NCBI GenBank assembly: GCA_965206315.1
Contig: OZ242210.1
Coordinates: 2,666,001 to 2,730,000 of the forward strand
DNA length: 64,000 bases
Reading direction: 5' to 3'
DNA from: Bin16 sp965206315
Lineage (GTDB): Bacteria; Chloroflexota; Dehalococcoidia; Lucifugimonadales; Australimonadaceae
Of this stretch, positions 50,080-59,018 are shown in pieces. Positions within the stretch are counted from its first letter, which is position 1; the number at the start of each line of letters is the position of its first letter. A program made the position numbers and the translations under genes. The notes under the pieces are model-generated. The model saw nothing but the letters and a program-made list of their open reading frames with translations. It made no database searches and was not told where the DNA came from.

Positions 50080-51114
50080 ATGCCCGAAGTACTAGATTTT
50101 CAGTCTGCGCTGGCAGGTGCTAGGGGCAAACGCCACCTCTTACTAGGCAATGGATTCAGCAGAGCATGTCGTAACGACCTGTTCGCATATGATGCGTTGT
50201 TCGAAAAAGCAAAGGGGAGCCTCAGTCCAACCGCCATGGCTGCTTTCAATGCTCTTGGTACAACAGATTTTGAAATAGCAATGCGCGCGTTACGGCAAGC
50301 GGCCGTTCTTGCGAAGGCTTATGGAGCGGAGTACAACAGGTTGGTTGAGCTTTTTAATACTGACGTAGACTCAATACGTGTACTCTTGGCTGAAGTAATC
50401 GCATCAAATCATCCTTCACGCATGGATGAGATACCTGATCAGCAGTTTCGCAATTGTCGAACATTTCTCAAGGATTTTTCCACCATATACACTCTCAACT
50501 ACGACTTGCTGCTATACTGGGCATTGATGCGAAATGACGTGGATGGCCTAAGACCTACATGCAATGATGGTTTTCGGTTTCCTGACGATGGCCCTGAGGA
50601 CTATGTTGTATGGGATTTCAACGACCATGGCTCCCAGAACATATTTTATCTCCACGGGGCATTACATGTCTTCGATGCTGGAGCAGAAGTTCAGAAGTAC
50701 ACTTGGTCAAACACGGGCATTGCCTTGGTTGATCAGATACGAGCAGCATTGGAAGAATATCGCTACCCTATATTCGTTTCAGAAGGTACTTCTCAATCGA
50801 AGCTAGAGCGTGTTATGCATAGTTCATATCTGATTCGTGGATATCGAAGCCTATCTGCAATCGGTGGTTCATTATTCATTTTTGGTCATTCCCTGCATTC
50901 AAATGATGAACATGTACTGAAATGCATTGAAGACAACAAAGTTACGCAACTTTACGTCAGTATCTTTGGGGACCCTTCGAGCTCAGAAAACCAGCGTATC
51001 ATCAATCGCGCACAATCCCTCTCTTCCAAACGCCATCGAACACGCCGCAGCAATCCACCGAACCTAGATGTAATGTTCTATGATGCCACCAGTGCTCAGG
51101 TTTGGAGTGATTAG
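50080..51114 (+). CDS. DUF4917 protein, SIR2-like fold, AT-rich
   Basis: A 344-residue protein. KRHLLLGNGFSRAC (about 21-34) is a Rossmann-type loop, STIYTLNYDLLLYW (about 135-148) and NIFYLHGALHVFD (about 190-203) are the conserved SIR2-like stretches, and IFVSEGTSQSKLERV and LFIFGHSLHSNDEHVL complete the DUF4917 pattern. SIR2-like proteins of this kind often serve in phage defence by NAD+ depletion; that role is possible but unproven. Base composition is far more AT-rich than the neighbours, so it was probably acquired. It follows BrnA closely. ATG 50080 preferred to a GTG at 50068. Confidence 0.8.
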   Translation: MPEVLDFQSALAGARGKRHLLLGNGFSRACRNDLFAYDALFEKAKGSLSPTAMAAFNALGTTDFEIAMRALRQAAVLAKAYGAEYNRLVELFNTDVDSIRVLLAEVIASNHPSRMDEIPDQQFRNCRTFLKDFSTIYTLNYDLLLYWALMRNDVDGLRPTCNDGFRFPDDGPEDYVVWDFNDHGSQNIFYLHGALHVFDAGAEVQKYTWSNTGIALVDQIRAALEEYRYPIFVSEGTSQSKLERVMHSSYLIRGYRSLSAIGGSLFIFGHSLHSNDEHVLKCIEDNKVTQLYVSIFGDPSSSENQRIINRAQSLSSKRHRTRRSNPPNLDVMFYDATSAQVWSD

Positions 51115-51191
51115 CACTTCTCTGGCACCACACAGCATAACAGGTTTCACTGGATTCCTTTTATCATCGAGAATTACGAAGCGCGCCGCCC

Positions 51192-51375
51192 CTAGATATC
51201 CGTCGATTGCAGGCTTAGCGACCGGGGGTTGGTGCCAACCCGTTCCCCACTAATAGGTGTGCCGATGCGTTGCGACGCGCTGCGTCATCTTCGCCAGATG
51301 TTTGGTCTCTACGCCATTGTTCTAACTTCAATCTCAGCTTTGTGCCGTTTAGCACACTTCATCGTCCAGAAACCT
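51192..51375 (-). pseudogene. Decayed class II aldolase relic
   Basis: Reading the plus strand, CTAGATATCCGTCGATTGCA is followed by CTTAGCGACCGGGGGTTGGT; the intact aldolase end at 53128 reads CTAGATATCCGCCGACCGCG, CCTGAGCGACTCCGGGTTGG. After a deletion of about 75 bases the match resumes at GTGCCGATGCGTTGCGACGC and runs on for about 100 bases. Differences are mostly G/C to A/T. No open frame remains. A decayed module A copy precedes both. The surrounding gap 51115-51579 shows no other gene. Confidence 0.7.
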
Positions 51376-51579
51376 AACACCAATAGCAAGGGTATGACTT
51401 GCACCATGGGAGGAGCCCAGTTATGCTATCGCCTGCAGTGACACTTGGTGTGCATGCTCACCGGGTACGCGTGGACCGTTCAAGCATTGGACAGAAGGGC
51501 ATCCCGCCCTCCTGTTGGTTCACGTGGTACACGAAGTGTCACTGCAAGCACCTTCGCCCATGCGACAGGAGGGCACCTC

Positions 51580-53043
51580 GTGTATCGTCCATTGCTGGTT
51601 GCAGCAAGTTTACTCATCACCATCGCGGCTTGTTCAAGTCCTGAGCCTACTCCCTCACCCACAACAGAACCCACCCTAGCGCCAACGGCAACCGCCACCA
51701 AGGCGCTAGCACCCACGGCCACAGCAACCCCGACGCCGACTCCAGTTCCGACCGCAACGGCAACTGCCACGGCCACCCCCACACCAACGCCGTCTCCTAC
51801 TGCAACGGCTACTCCGCGCCCCACTGCCACCCCCACACCCATGCCAACACCGACCCGAGTTCCCACAGCGACCCCAACACCCAGGCCCCGCCCAACGGCG
51901 ACTCCAACTCCACCCAGCACTCGCTCGCCCGAATATCTCTCAGGCTTGGGCTATGCCAGGTCCGAGGACTTGAGCGATGCGGACGCCGATAGATATGCCT
52001 CAGCATTTGCTGTTGCAAAGGGCTGGGGTTTGGGAAACACTGCCGCCCAAGGCTACGCCAGTGGATATCTCTATCACTGGCACGTCGCCCGCGCCTCGAC
52101 TGAATCAACCGCAGAAGTGCAGTCAGCGACCACTGAATACTCTACCGTCTTCGAGGCGGCCATCACAGAATCAGGCAGTGGTGCTATCGCCGATGCCTTG
52201 GGCAGGGCCAGCGAGTCGATGCGAATGAGGCGAGAGTGGCCGCCGTTCAACAGAGTGGCACAGGGAAGCACACCGTTCGCCCAAGCATACACCACTGGAT
52301 ATGAGAAGAGCGCCGAGGTTGGGGTATTGGCTCATGGGTATGCGTCAATCTACGCGAGTTGGATATACGACGGAAGCGAGGAGGAAACGGCAGCCGACTG
52401 GGCCAGTGCGCAGGTACGGGGACTCAAGCAATCCGAACCAGGCAACTTGGACAAACGCCTTGATTACGCCCATATCTACCGCATCGGATACCGTGAAGCG
52501 CTATGGCGGGTCGATCAGGGCTACACCATCGAGCACAAAGTCGAGTCGTGGGCAACTGCCTATGCCCAGTCTTACGGCACCGGATACCAGCGCGCCAGGA
52601 ACAATGGGTGGGATGACCCCGAAAGCGCAGCTCACACCTACGCCCGCCTCTTCGCCTATGGGAAAGTGGACCTGAGCTTTCCTGACCAGTCTGCATTTCT
52701 CAACGCGGACTCCTACTTCCGAGGCGTCAATGCAGCGCAGGAGCGTGTGCTGGACGGAGACGCAGCATCCTTATATGCGTGGGATTATTACTTCGCTTAC
52801 TTCGATACCAAGGTACAGAGGGGCTGGAGCGAGAACAGGGCGGACGCGTATGCCATTGCCTTTGCCGAGGCCAAGCTCAATGGACGGGAGGAGGAAAACG
52901 CGAAGCAATACGCACGAGTGTATGAGAAGGCGTTCACCGAGGCCAAGGAAGGCGGTTCAACAGATGCAGAGGCACACGTCTATGCGGCTGCTTTTGCGGA
53001 AGCGGAATCTGGGCCTGCTCCTACCCCAACTCCAATGCCGTAG
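51580..53043 (+). CDS. Pro/Thr-linker lipoprotein with Tyr/Ala helical repeats
   Basis: A 487-residue lipoprotein starting at GTG 51580 (AGGAGG seven bases upstream). Signal with lipid cysteine in LLITIAACSSPE (about 21); the Pro/Thr/Ala linker extends to about 115. The body is a string of helices with a repeated A-x-x-YAxxYxxG or YAxAFAxAK pattern: GYASGYLYHW, AHGYASIYASW, AYAQSYGTGYQRA, AYAIAFAEAK, HVYAAAFAEAE. This resembles SLR/TPR-type solenoids without exact match. The tail is again Pro/Thr. Function unknown. It lies between the intact aldolase and its relic. Confidence 0.75.
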   Translation: MYRPLLVAASLLITIAACSSPEPTPSPTTEPTLAPTATATKALAPTATATPTPTPVPTATATATATPTPTPSPTATATPRPTATPTPMPTPTRVPTATPTPRPRPTATPTPPSTRSPEYLSGLGYARSEDLSDADADRYASAFAVAKGWGLGNTAAQGYASGYLYHWHVARASTESTAEVQSATTEYSTVFEAAITESGSGAIADALGRASESMRMRREWPPFNRVAQGSTPFAQAYTTGYEKSAEVGVLAHGYASIYASWIYDGSEEETAADWASAQVRGLKQSEPGNLDKRLDYAHIYRIGYREALWRVDQGYTIEHKVESWATAYAQSYGTGYQRARNNGWDDPESAAHTYARLFAYGKVDLSFPDQSAFLNADSYFRGVNAAQERVLDGDAASLYAWDYYFAYFDTKVQRGWSENRADAYAIAFAEAKLNGREEENAKQYARVYEKAFTEAKEGGSTDAEAHVYAAAFAEAESGPAPTPTPMP

Positions 53044-53127
53044 AGGCGAACCAATAACACCACATAGGGTCTGATACCCACGTTAGATTCCCGCCTTCCA
53101 AAGAATGAAGGGCTTGTAGAACACCCC

Positions 53128-53871
53128 CTAGATATCCGCCGACCGCGGCCTGAGCGACTCCGGGTTGGCGTCGACCCACTTCCAGTAGTGCTCCCACGCT
53201 TCGGAGACCTCGCCGCGGGAGCGGCGGGCCAACGACGGCTCCAGCACGAGCGACGACATCGCCTCCGGCGTGCCGATGAGCTTCGCGTGCCACGTCATCT
53301 CCGCCAGGTGCTCGGTCGCGATGGCGTCTATCGTCGCGGTCTCGACGTTCGGGCCGGTGAAGACCATGCCGTGGTTCTGCAGGTGGCAGGCGTTCGCGCC
53401 CTGCATCCGCGCGGAGACCGCCCTGCCCTGCTCCACGCTGCGTATCAGCGCCTTGTCCTCGTCGAACGTGACGGGCTCGTGGGCGACGGCGGTCGCGAGC
53501 TCGGGGTCGAGGAGCGGGAGGATGGTCGCGCCCGCGAGGCCCATCATCGTCGCCCACTTCTGGTGCGTGTGGATGATGGAGCCGACGTCCGGGTGCGTGC
53601 GGTAGATCTCGGCGTGAATCGGCCACTCGCTGACCTTCGTTATCTGGCGGTCGCCGGCGCCGACGATGTTGCCGTCCAGGTCCATGACGATGAGGTCCTC
53701 CGCGCGGACGCGGTGCATCTGGATGTGGGGCCACGGCTTGATGAAGAAGGTGTCGGTGTCCGGGATGCGCGCGCTGGTGTGGCCGCGCGTCGTGCCGAGG
53801 CCGGTGAGGTAGAGGAGGCGGTGGGAGACTGCCACCGTCTCGCGCAGGTCAGCGAGGGCCTTCTCATCCAT
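53128..53871 (-). CDS. Class II aldolase/adducin family protein
   Basis: A 247-residue metal-dependent aldolase-like protein. GLGTTRGHTSARIPDTD, SIIHTHQKWATMMGLAG (HTH zinc ligands) and LQNHGMVFTG (third histidine) are the family motifs. Such enzymes cleave phosphosugars or hydroxyacids, or decarboxylate. It shares about the same layout as the next gene (54014). A stop-proximal copy of this gene survives as a relic at 51192. Confidence 0.9.
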   Translation of the reverse strand: MDEKALADLRETVAVSHRLLYLTGLGTTRGHTSARIPDTDTFFIKPWPHIQMHRVRAEDLIVMDLDGNIVGAGDRQITKVSEWPIHAEIYRTHPDVGSIIHTHQKWATMMGLAGATILPLLDPELATAVAHEPVTFDEDKALIRSVEQGRAVSARMQGANACHLQNHGMVFTGPNVETATIDAIATEHLAEMTWHAKLIGTPEAMSSLVLEPSLARRSRGEVSEAWEHYWKWVDANPESLRPRSADI

Positions 53872-53890
53872 CGTCCCTACGTCTCCCCGT

Positions 53891-54008
53891 CCTGTTTATC
53901 CTGTCCATCCCTGTTCGTTCCGCCTACTGGATTCCCGCCTCCGCGAGAATGACGGGGGTTCTCTATCGTTCCCCCCATCCTGTCTATCCTGTCCATCCCT
54001 GTTCATTC
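53891..54008. repeat. 30-base direct repeats flanking a module A repeat
   Basis: CCTGTTTATCCTGTCCATCC plus CTGTTCGTTC (53891-53920) recurs at 53979-54008 with two mismatches. Between them lies module A (53927-53953). The ATCCTGTCCATCCCTGTT sequence is a dispersed repeat type of its own. Confidence 0.8.
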
Positions 54009-54013
54009 GGTTC

Positions 54014-54781
54014 CTAGAGGCCCGTGTGGCGGACGTAGGCGGCGTCGCGGTGCTCATCCAGCCACTCCTGGTTGCCCCACTCACCCCGGGCGACGCCGTC
54101 GCGCACGTCGGGCTTCGGCGGCTCCCAGCGCTTCGCCACGTCGTCGGCGAGGTACTGCTCCTCGATCCACTCGGGCGTGCCGACGAGCATCGCGCGCCAC
54201 GTCAGCTCGGCCTGCTCTTCGGCGTCGGCGGCGGCGAGCATCGACTTCGAGACCGTCGTGCCGACGAACACCATGCCGTGCCCGCGCAGGTGGCAGGCGA
54301 CGTTGCCGCCGAGCCACGAGGCGACCGCCGCGCCCTTCTCCTGGGAGTCGATGGCGTCCGGCGGGCCGGTGTAGACCGGCCATCGCTCCGCCGCGACGGA
54401 CGCCGTGGGCGGGTGGATGACAGGGAGCACGTCGTGGCCGGCGAGGCCGAACACGGTGCACCACTTCTGGTGCGTGTGCGTGACGGCGTTCACCTCGGGC
54501 CGCGCCTTGTAGATCTCCGTGTGCAGCGCCCACGAGCCGACGCGTCCCGGGTACGCCTCGCTCGCCTGCACGACGTTGCCGTCGAGGTCGATGACCATGA
54601 GGTCGCCCGCCTCAACGCGTTCGAGGCTGACGCTGGGCGTCGCACGGATCAGGACGAGGTCCGAGTCGGGCACGCGCGCGCTGACGTGTCCCTGGTACGC
54701 GCCGAGGCCGTAGTGGTGCAGCAGCCGGTTGGCGAGCGCCACCTGCTCGCGCAGCGCCTGCATCTGTGCGTCGTCCGCCAT
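54014..54781 (-). CDS. Class II aldolase/adducin family protein, second copy
   Basis: A 255-residue homologue of the gene at 53128. GLGAYQGHVSARVPDSD, AVTHTHQKWCTVFGLAG (zinc HTH) and HLRGHGMVFVG (third zinc histidine) are conserved. The C-terminal 30 residues (VRDGVARGEWGNQEWLDEHR) are unlike the first copy. The two genes are tandem on the minus strand with the repeat cluster between. Probably paralogues with different substrates. Confidence 0.9.
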   Translation of the reverse strand: MADDAQMQALREQVALANRLLHHYGLGAYQGHVSARVPDSDLVLIRATPSVSLERVEAGDLMVIDLDGNVVQASEAYPGRVGSWALHTEIYKARPEVNAVTHTHQKWCTVFGLAGHDVLPVIHPPTASVAAERWPVYTGPPDAIDSQEKGAAVASWLGGNVACHLRGHGMVFVGTTVSKSMLAAADAEEQAELTWRAMLVGTPEWIEEQYLADDVAKRWEPPKPDVRDGVARGEWGNQEWLDEHRDAAYVRHTGL

Positions 54782-54806
54782 AGCGCGGATGCTACCACAG
54801 GCAGGA

Positions 54807-54848
54807 TGTCATGCTGAGCGGAGCCGGAGGCGTAGCCGAAGTATCTCT
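54807..54848. repeat. Dispersed repeat, GTCATGCTGAGC type
   Basis: GTCATGCTGAGCGGAGCCGG followed by AGGCGTAGCCGAAGTATCTC. This is a repeat type widespread in bacterial intergenic regions, seen once here. Confidence 0.5.
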
Positions 54849-54871
54849 CAGGGACAATCGGCGAGCAGGCG

Positions 54872-54877
54872 TATACT
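54872..54877 (+). promoter_or_regulatory. Putative -10 of a membrane protein gene
   Basis: TATACT in GCGTATACTCCGCC, identical to the context upstream of ubiD at 41366, lies 45 bases before the GTG at 54923. Confidence 0.45.
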
Positions 54878-54922
54878 CCGCCTATTCACCAGCACGCGAC
54901 AACTGCGGAGGTTAGTTCGGTC

Positions 54923-55456
54923 GTGAGTGAGGGCTTCATCCTGATATCCATACTGGCCTTCCTGGGATCACTCTTCCTTGTTCCGCTACTGTTCCTACCG
55001 TCTATGGTTGTGGCCGCGCCCATTCATTTCATCGGATGGTCACTGGCCCGCCGGAACAAACATCGGTTCCCCAGCTACTACTTCGCATTCATAACCGGAA
55101 CTTCAATGGTGCTGCTGCTCACCATCTTGTTCATTGCCGGTGTGTGGGATACCAGGGCCGAATACGATGGGAGCACAGGCACAGCAGTACGATTCTCTAT
55201 TCTGGGGGTAGTCCTCGCATTCTTCAGCATGGGCCTGCTCGTTGTGTCGCTGCGTTTCGCACGAATCAGACTCCAACGTGATGGTCGCGTAACTTGGTCG
55301 GCCTACACCGGGATTCTCGCTTACACATTCGGCGTGACGGTAGTTCTCTCCTCTGTTCAGTGGGTGGCCGGGTTCTACCACTACCAGCCTATCGGTCCGC
55401 TGATACAAGGCCCGCCGGGTCCGAATTGGCTGCAACTGCTCATCGGCCCATACTAG
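54923..55456 (+). CDS. Four-helix membrane protein of unknown function
   Basis: A 177-residue protein with helices at about 4-28, 57-77, 92-112 and 125-145. The loop GWSLARRNKHRFPSYYF and the C-terminal PLIQGPPGPNWLQLL are distinctive but unknown to me. Start is GTG at 54923; GGAGG lies 12 bases upstream, a long spacing. Base composition is lower in GC than the flanks. It stands alone before the flavoprotein hydroxylase. Confidence 0.7.
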   Translation: MSEGFILISILAFLGSLFLVPLLFLPSMVVAAPIHFIGWSLARRNKHRFPSYYFAFITGTSMVLLLTILFIAGVWDTRAEYDGSTGTAVRFSILGVVLAFFSMGLLVVSLRFARIRLQRDGRVTWSAYTGILAYTFGVTVVLSSVQWVAGFYHYQPIGPLIQGPPGPNWLQLLIGPY

Positions 55457-55545
55457 GCTAGGTATACGCCCCCTACTCCTCTCTGTGAGGTATAGCATAC
55501 GCAACGGCTACTCCACAGAAGTAAGGCTACGCACGGCAACAAGGC

Positions 55546-57198
55546 ATGGCTGAGCGCTACCAGGTGGTCATCGTCGGCGGAGGGCCGGTGGGCGTGGCGC
55601 TCGGCGTCGAGCTCGGCATGCGGGGCGTCTCGTGCGCTGTCGTGGAGCGCTTCCCGGAACCGCAGCGCATCCCCAAGGGACAGAACCTCACCGCGCGCAC
55701 GCTGGAGCACTTCTACTTCTGGGGCATCGTCGACGAGCTGCGCGCCGCCCGCGTGATGCCGAACAACTACCCCATCGCCGGCGTCACCGCGTACAAGCAC
55801 CTGATGAGCGACTACTGGTACCTGCCGCCGGGCCGCGAGACCGTCCGCTCCTTCTACTACGAGCAGAACGACCGCCTGCCGCAGTACTGCACCGAGGCCG
55901 TGCTTCGCAGGAAGATGGCCACGCTCCCCAGCGTCACAGGGCTGTTCGGCTGGAACGTCGAGAGCGTCGAGCAGGACGAGGACGGCGTCCGCGTCGAGAT
56001 CGTCGAGACGAGCGGCGAGCGCGACGGCTACGCGTGGGGCGGGTTCACCGCGGGGCAGGCGTCGTTCAGCACGGGCGGGGAGCGGCGCTTGCTCGAGGCG
56101 GACTACGTCGTGGGGTGCGACGGCGCGCGGTCGCTGGTGCGCGAGACGGCGGGCATCGCGTCGAGCGGCGAGGACTTCGACCAGAAGATGCTGCTGGCCG
56201 TGTTCCGGTCACGCGAGCTACACCAGGCGTTCGAGCGCTTCCCGGAGGTGACGACGTACCGCGCGCTCGACCCGGAACTGCAGGGCTACTGGATGTTCTT
56301 CGGACGCGTGGACGTTGGCGAGGGCTGGTTCTTCCACGCGCCGGTGCCGAACGAGGCCACGCTGGACGACTACGACTTCCAGGGGCTGCTCGACCGCGCC
56401 GCGGGGTTCCGGTTCCACGCCGAGTTCGACCACGTGGGATTCTGGGACCTGCGCGTGCTGGTGGCGGACGCCTACCGCAGCGGGCGGCTCCTCATCGCGG
56501 GCGACTCGGCGCACAGCCACCCACCGTATGGCGGGTTCGGCCTCAACAACGGGCTGGAGGACATCGTCAACCTCGGCTGGAAGCTCGCGGCGGTGCTGCA
56601 GGGCTGGGGCGGCGAGTCGCTGCTCGACTCGTACGGTGAGGAGCGGCGCGCCGTCTTCTGGGAGACGGGGCAGGACTTCATCGCGGCGGGCATCAGGTCG
56701 GACCGCGAGTTCCTGGAGCGGTACAGCCCGGAGCGCGATGTCGTGGAGTTCGAGGAGGCGTGGCAGCGGATGGGGCGCGGCACCCGCGTGGGCGTGTACG
56801 AGCCGAACTACGAAGGCTCACCCGTCGTGTGGGGGCCGCCCGGAGGCGTGTGCAGCGCGCACGGCAGCCACACGTTCACCGCGCGGGCCGGGCACCACGT
56901 GCCGCCCGGCGTCCTCTCGTCCGGGCGGGGCGTCCACGAGGAGTTCGGCGCATGGTTCACGCTGCTCGCGTTCGACGCGCCGGAGGAGGCGGTCGCCGGT
57001 TTCGAGAGCGCGGCGCGTGAGCTGAACGTTCCGCTGACGGTCGTGCGCGACACGTTCGAGGAGGGCCGCGCGGCCTACGAGTCGAGGCTCGTCCTCGTGC
57101 GCCCCGACCAGTACGCCGTCTGGTGCGGCGACGCCCTGCCCTCCGGCGTCGACGCCGCCGCGCTCCTCGCCAGGGCCGTGGGGCGGGCCGAGCCGTAG
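55546..57198 (+). CDS. FAD-dependent aromatic hydroxylase (PheA/TfdB-like)
   Basis: A 550-residue class A flavoprotein monooxygenase. VVIVGGGPVGVALGVELG is the FAD Rossmann motif, VVGCDGARSLVRE the DG motif, and LLIAGDSAHSHPPYGGFGLN the GD motif for the FAD ribityl chain. The C-terminal 150 residues form the thioredoxin-like domain of phenol hydroxylases. Such enzymes use NAD(P)H and O2 to hydroxylate aromatic rings. It fits the aromatic-acid theme of the window. The ATG lies after AACAAGGC. Confidence 0.9.
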   Translation: MAERYQVVIVGGGPVGVALGVELGMRGVSCAVVERFPEPQRIPKGQNLTARTLEHFYFWGIVDELRAARVMPNNYPIAGVTAYKHLMSDYWYLPPGRETVRSFYYEQNDRLPQYCTEAVLRRKMATLPSVTGLFGWNVESVEQDEDGVRVEIVETSGERDGYAWGGFTAGQASFSTGGERRLLEADYVVGCDGARSLVRETAGIASSGEDFDQKMLLAVFRSRELHQAFERFPEVTTYRALDPELQGYWMFFGRVDVGEGWFFHAPVPNEATLDDYDFQGLLDRAAGFRFHAEFDHVGFWDLRVLVADAYRSGRLLIAGDSAHSHPPYGGFGLNNGLEDIVNLGWKLAAVLQGWGGESLLDSYGEERRAVFWETGQDFIAAGIRSDREFLERYSPERDVVEFEEAWQRMGRGTRVGVYEPNYEGSPVVWGPPGGVCSAHGSHTFTARAGHHVPPGVLSSGRGVHEEFGAWFTLLAFDAPEEAVAGFESAARELNVPLTVVRDTFEEGRAAYESRLVLVRPDQYAVWCGDALPSGVDAAALLARAVGRAEP

Positions 57199-57322
57199 TG
57201 GCGCAAGCAACGACGGGCAACCTCGCGGGGACTGAGACCGCAAACGGTAAGAGGGGACGGTTCACGAACCTCCCCGTTTCTTGGTACGGTGAGAGTCCGC
57301 GCCGTAGCGCGCACTGAGACGC

Positions 57323-58843
57323 ATGGACATCCAACCCATCATCATCGCGGTCTTCGCTGCGTACTTCCTCGCGCTCATCGCCATCGCCCTCGTCGGCGCG
57401 GTCCGTATGCGCGAGATGGCCGACTACGTGCTCGCCGGCAGGCGGATGAGCAGCTTCACGTCGGCGCTCAGCGCCAGCTCGTCGACCACCAGCGGCTGGA
57501 CCATGCTCGTCTTCCCGGCGCTCGCGTTCTCGGAAGGCACCGTGCACCTGTGGACGCTCGTGTCCATCGTGCTGGGCGCGTGGTTCAACTGGACATTCGT
57601 GGCAAAGCGGTTGCGACGCTACACGATAGCGACGGAGTCGCTCACCCTGCCGGACTTCTTCGAGAAACGGTTCGCGGACCGGACGGGCACGCTGCGGACG
57701 GTGTCGGCGGCGCTGACGCTCCTGTTCATCATGTTCTACGTCAACTCCGGACTGATCGGCGGCACGAAACTGCTGGGGACGATCTTCGGCGTGGAGCACA
57801 ACGTCGGCGTGCTGATAACGCTCGCCGCGGTTACGTCGTACACGTTCATCAGCGGCTTCATGGCCGTCTCCCGCACGGACGTCTTCCAGTCGATGGTGAT
57901 GCTCTCGTGCTTCATCATCCTGCCGCTCACGCTCATCTCAACCACCACCTCCCCGTTCAGCGGGGAAGGACAGCCGGCGGGGTTCCTCAACCCGTTCACC
58001 GGCGCGGGGAACGAGACGATCACCGCTGTGTTCGTACTCTCGACCGCGGGCTGGGGGCTGGGCGCGTTCGGCTCGCAGCGCGTGCTGCAGCGCTTCATGG
58101 CGATAGAGAGCGAAGAGAGGGTCATCCAGAGCCGCAACTTCGCCCTCACCTGGATCGTCCTCATCTTCTCGTTCGGGTTCCTGCTCGGCATCGTGGCACG
58201 CCCGGCCCTCATGGAGATGGGCCTGCTGAACAGCGAGAGCCTCTTCGACCCGGAGCGCGTCTACTTCGTGGTCTCTGAGGCGTTCTTCATTCCACTCGTC
58301 ACCGGCCTGCTGCTCACGGGTGTGGTCGCCGCCATCATGAGCACGGCGGACTCGCAACTGCTGCTCGGCTCGGCCATCGCCACGGACGACGTTCCGTTCA
58401 TCAGGCGGCTCGGGCGCCGGCTGGAGCACGTGCGCGTGCTGTGGGCGTCCGGCAGGGTGTGGCTGGGGCGCACGCTGCTGCTGGTCATCGGCGGCATCGC
58501 GGGAGCGCTGGCGGTTGCCTGGCCGGACTCGATAGCGAGCCTCGTTGCCTACGCGTGGGGCGGCATGGGGGCCTCGTTCGGGCCCGTGACCATCCTCGCG
58601 CTCTGCTGGCGCAGGTTCAACTTCCCGGGCGCGCTCGCCGCCATCGTAGCGGGCGCGACGACGGTCACCGTATTCCAGTTCAGCTCCGGCGGCCCGTGGG
58701 GGATGTTCGACATGGGCATCGCGTCAGCCCCGGGCTACATCGTGGCCTTCCCTGCCGCCATCGTCGTCACGCTGCTCACTTCGCCGCCCTCCGCCGAGGT
58801 CACCGAACAGTTCGACCGCGTCTACGCGGCGCCGGCGGCGTAG
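57323..58843 (+). CDS. Sodium:solute symporter (PutP/PanF family)
   Basis: A 506-residue membrane protein with thirteen probable helices. YVLAGRRMSSFTSALSASSS and TTSGWTM form the start of the LeuT-like core (SxSTSGW); GWGLGAFGSQRVLQRFMA and GVVAAIMSTADSQLLLGSA are family-typical (the latter with Na+-site serines). It resembles proline and pantothenate symporters. The substrate is unknown. It follows the hydroxylase by 124 bases and may be co-transcribed. Confidence 0.92.
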   Translation: MDIQPIIIAVFAAYFLALIAIALVGAVRMREMADYVLAGRRMSSFTSALSASSSTTSGWTMLVFPALAFSEGTVHLWTLVSIVLGAWFNWTFVAKRLRRYTIATESLTLPDFFEKRFADRTGTLRTVSAALTLLFIMFYVNSGLIGGTKLLGTIFGVEHNVGVLITLAAVTSYTFISGFMAVSRTDVFQSMVMLSCFIILPLTLISTTTSPFSGEGQPAGFLNPFTGAGNETITAVFVLSTAGWGLGAFGSQRVLQRFMAIESEERVIQSRNFALTWIVLIFSFGFLLGIVARPALMEMGLLNSESLFDPERVYFVVSEAFFIPLVTGLLLTGVVAAIMSTADSQLLLGSAIATDDVPFIRRLGRRLEHVRVLWASGRVWLGRTLLLVIGGIAGALAVAWPDSIASLVAYAWGGMGASFGPVTILALCWRRFNFPGALAAIVAGATTVTVFQFSSGGPWGMFDMGIASAPGYIVAFPAAIVVTLLTSPPSAEVTEQFDRVYAAPAA

Positions 58844-59018
58844 CAACGTGCAGGAGCACCGCGGTGCGATGCCGCTCATGGCGAGCCTGTCGGACCACTA
58901 GCACTGACACGCGCCCCTTACGCGGTCGTCCCCGCCCGCCCTACCATGGTTTCCGGGCACAGGGCTCCCGCGCAGCGACAGTGGACCCGCTGGCGCCCCA
59001 CGAGAGCCGTGTCTCGGA

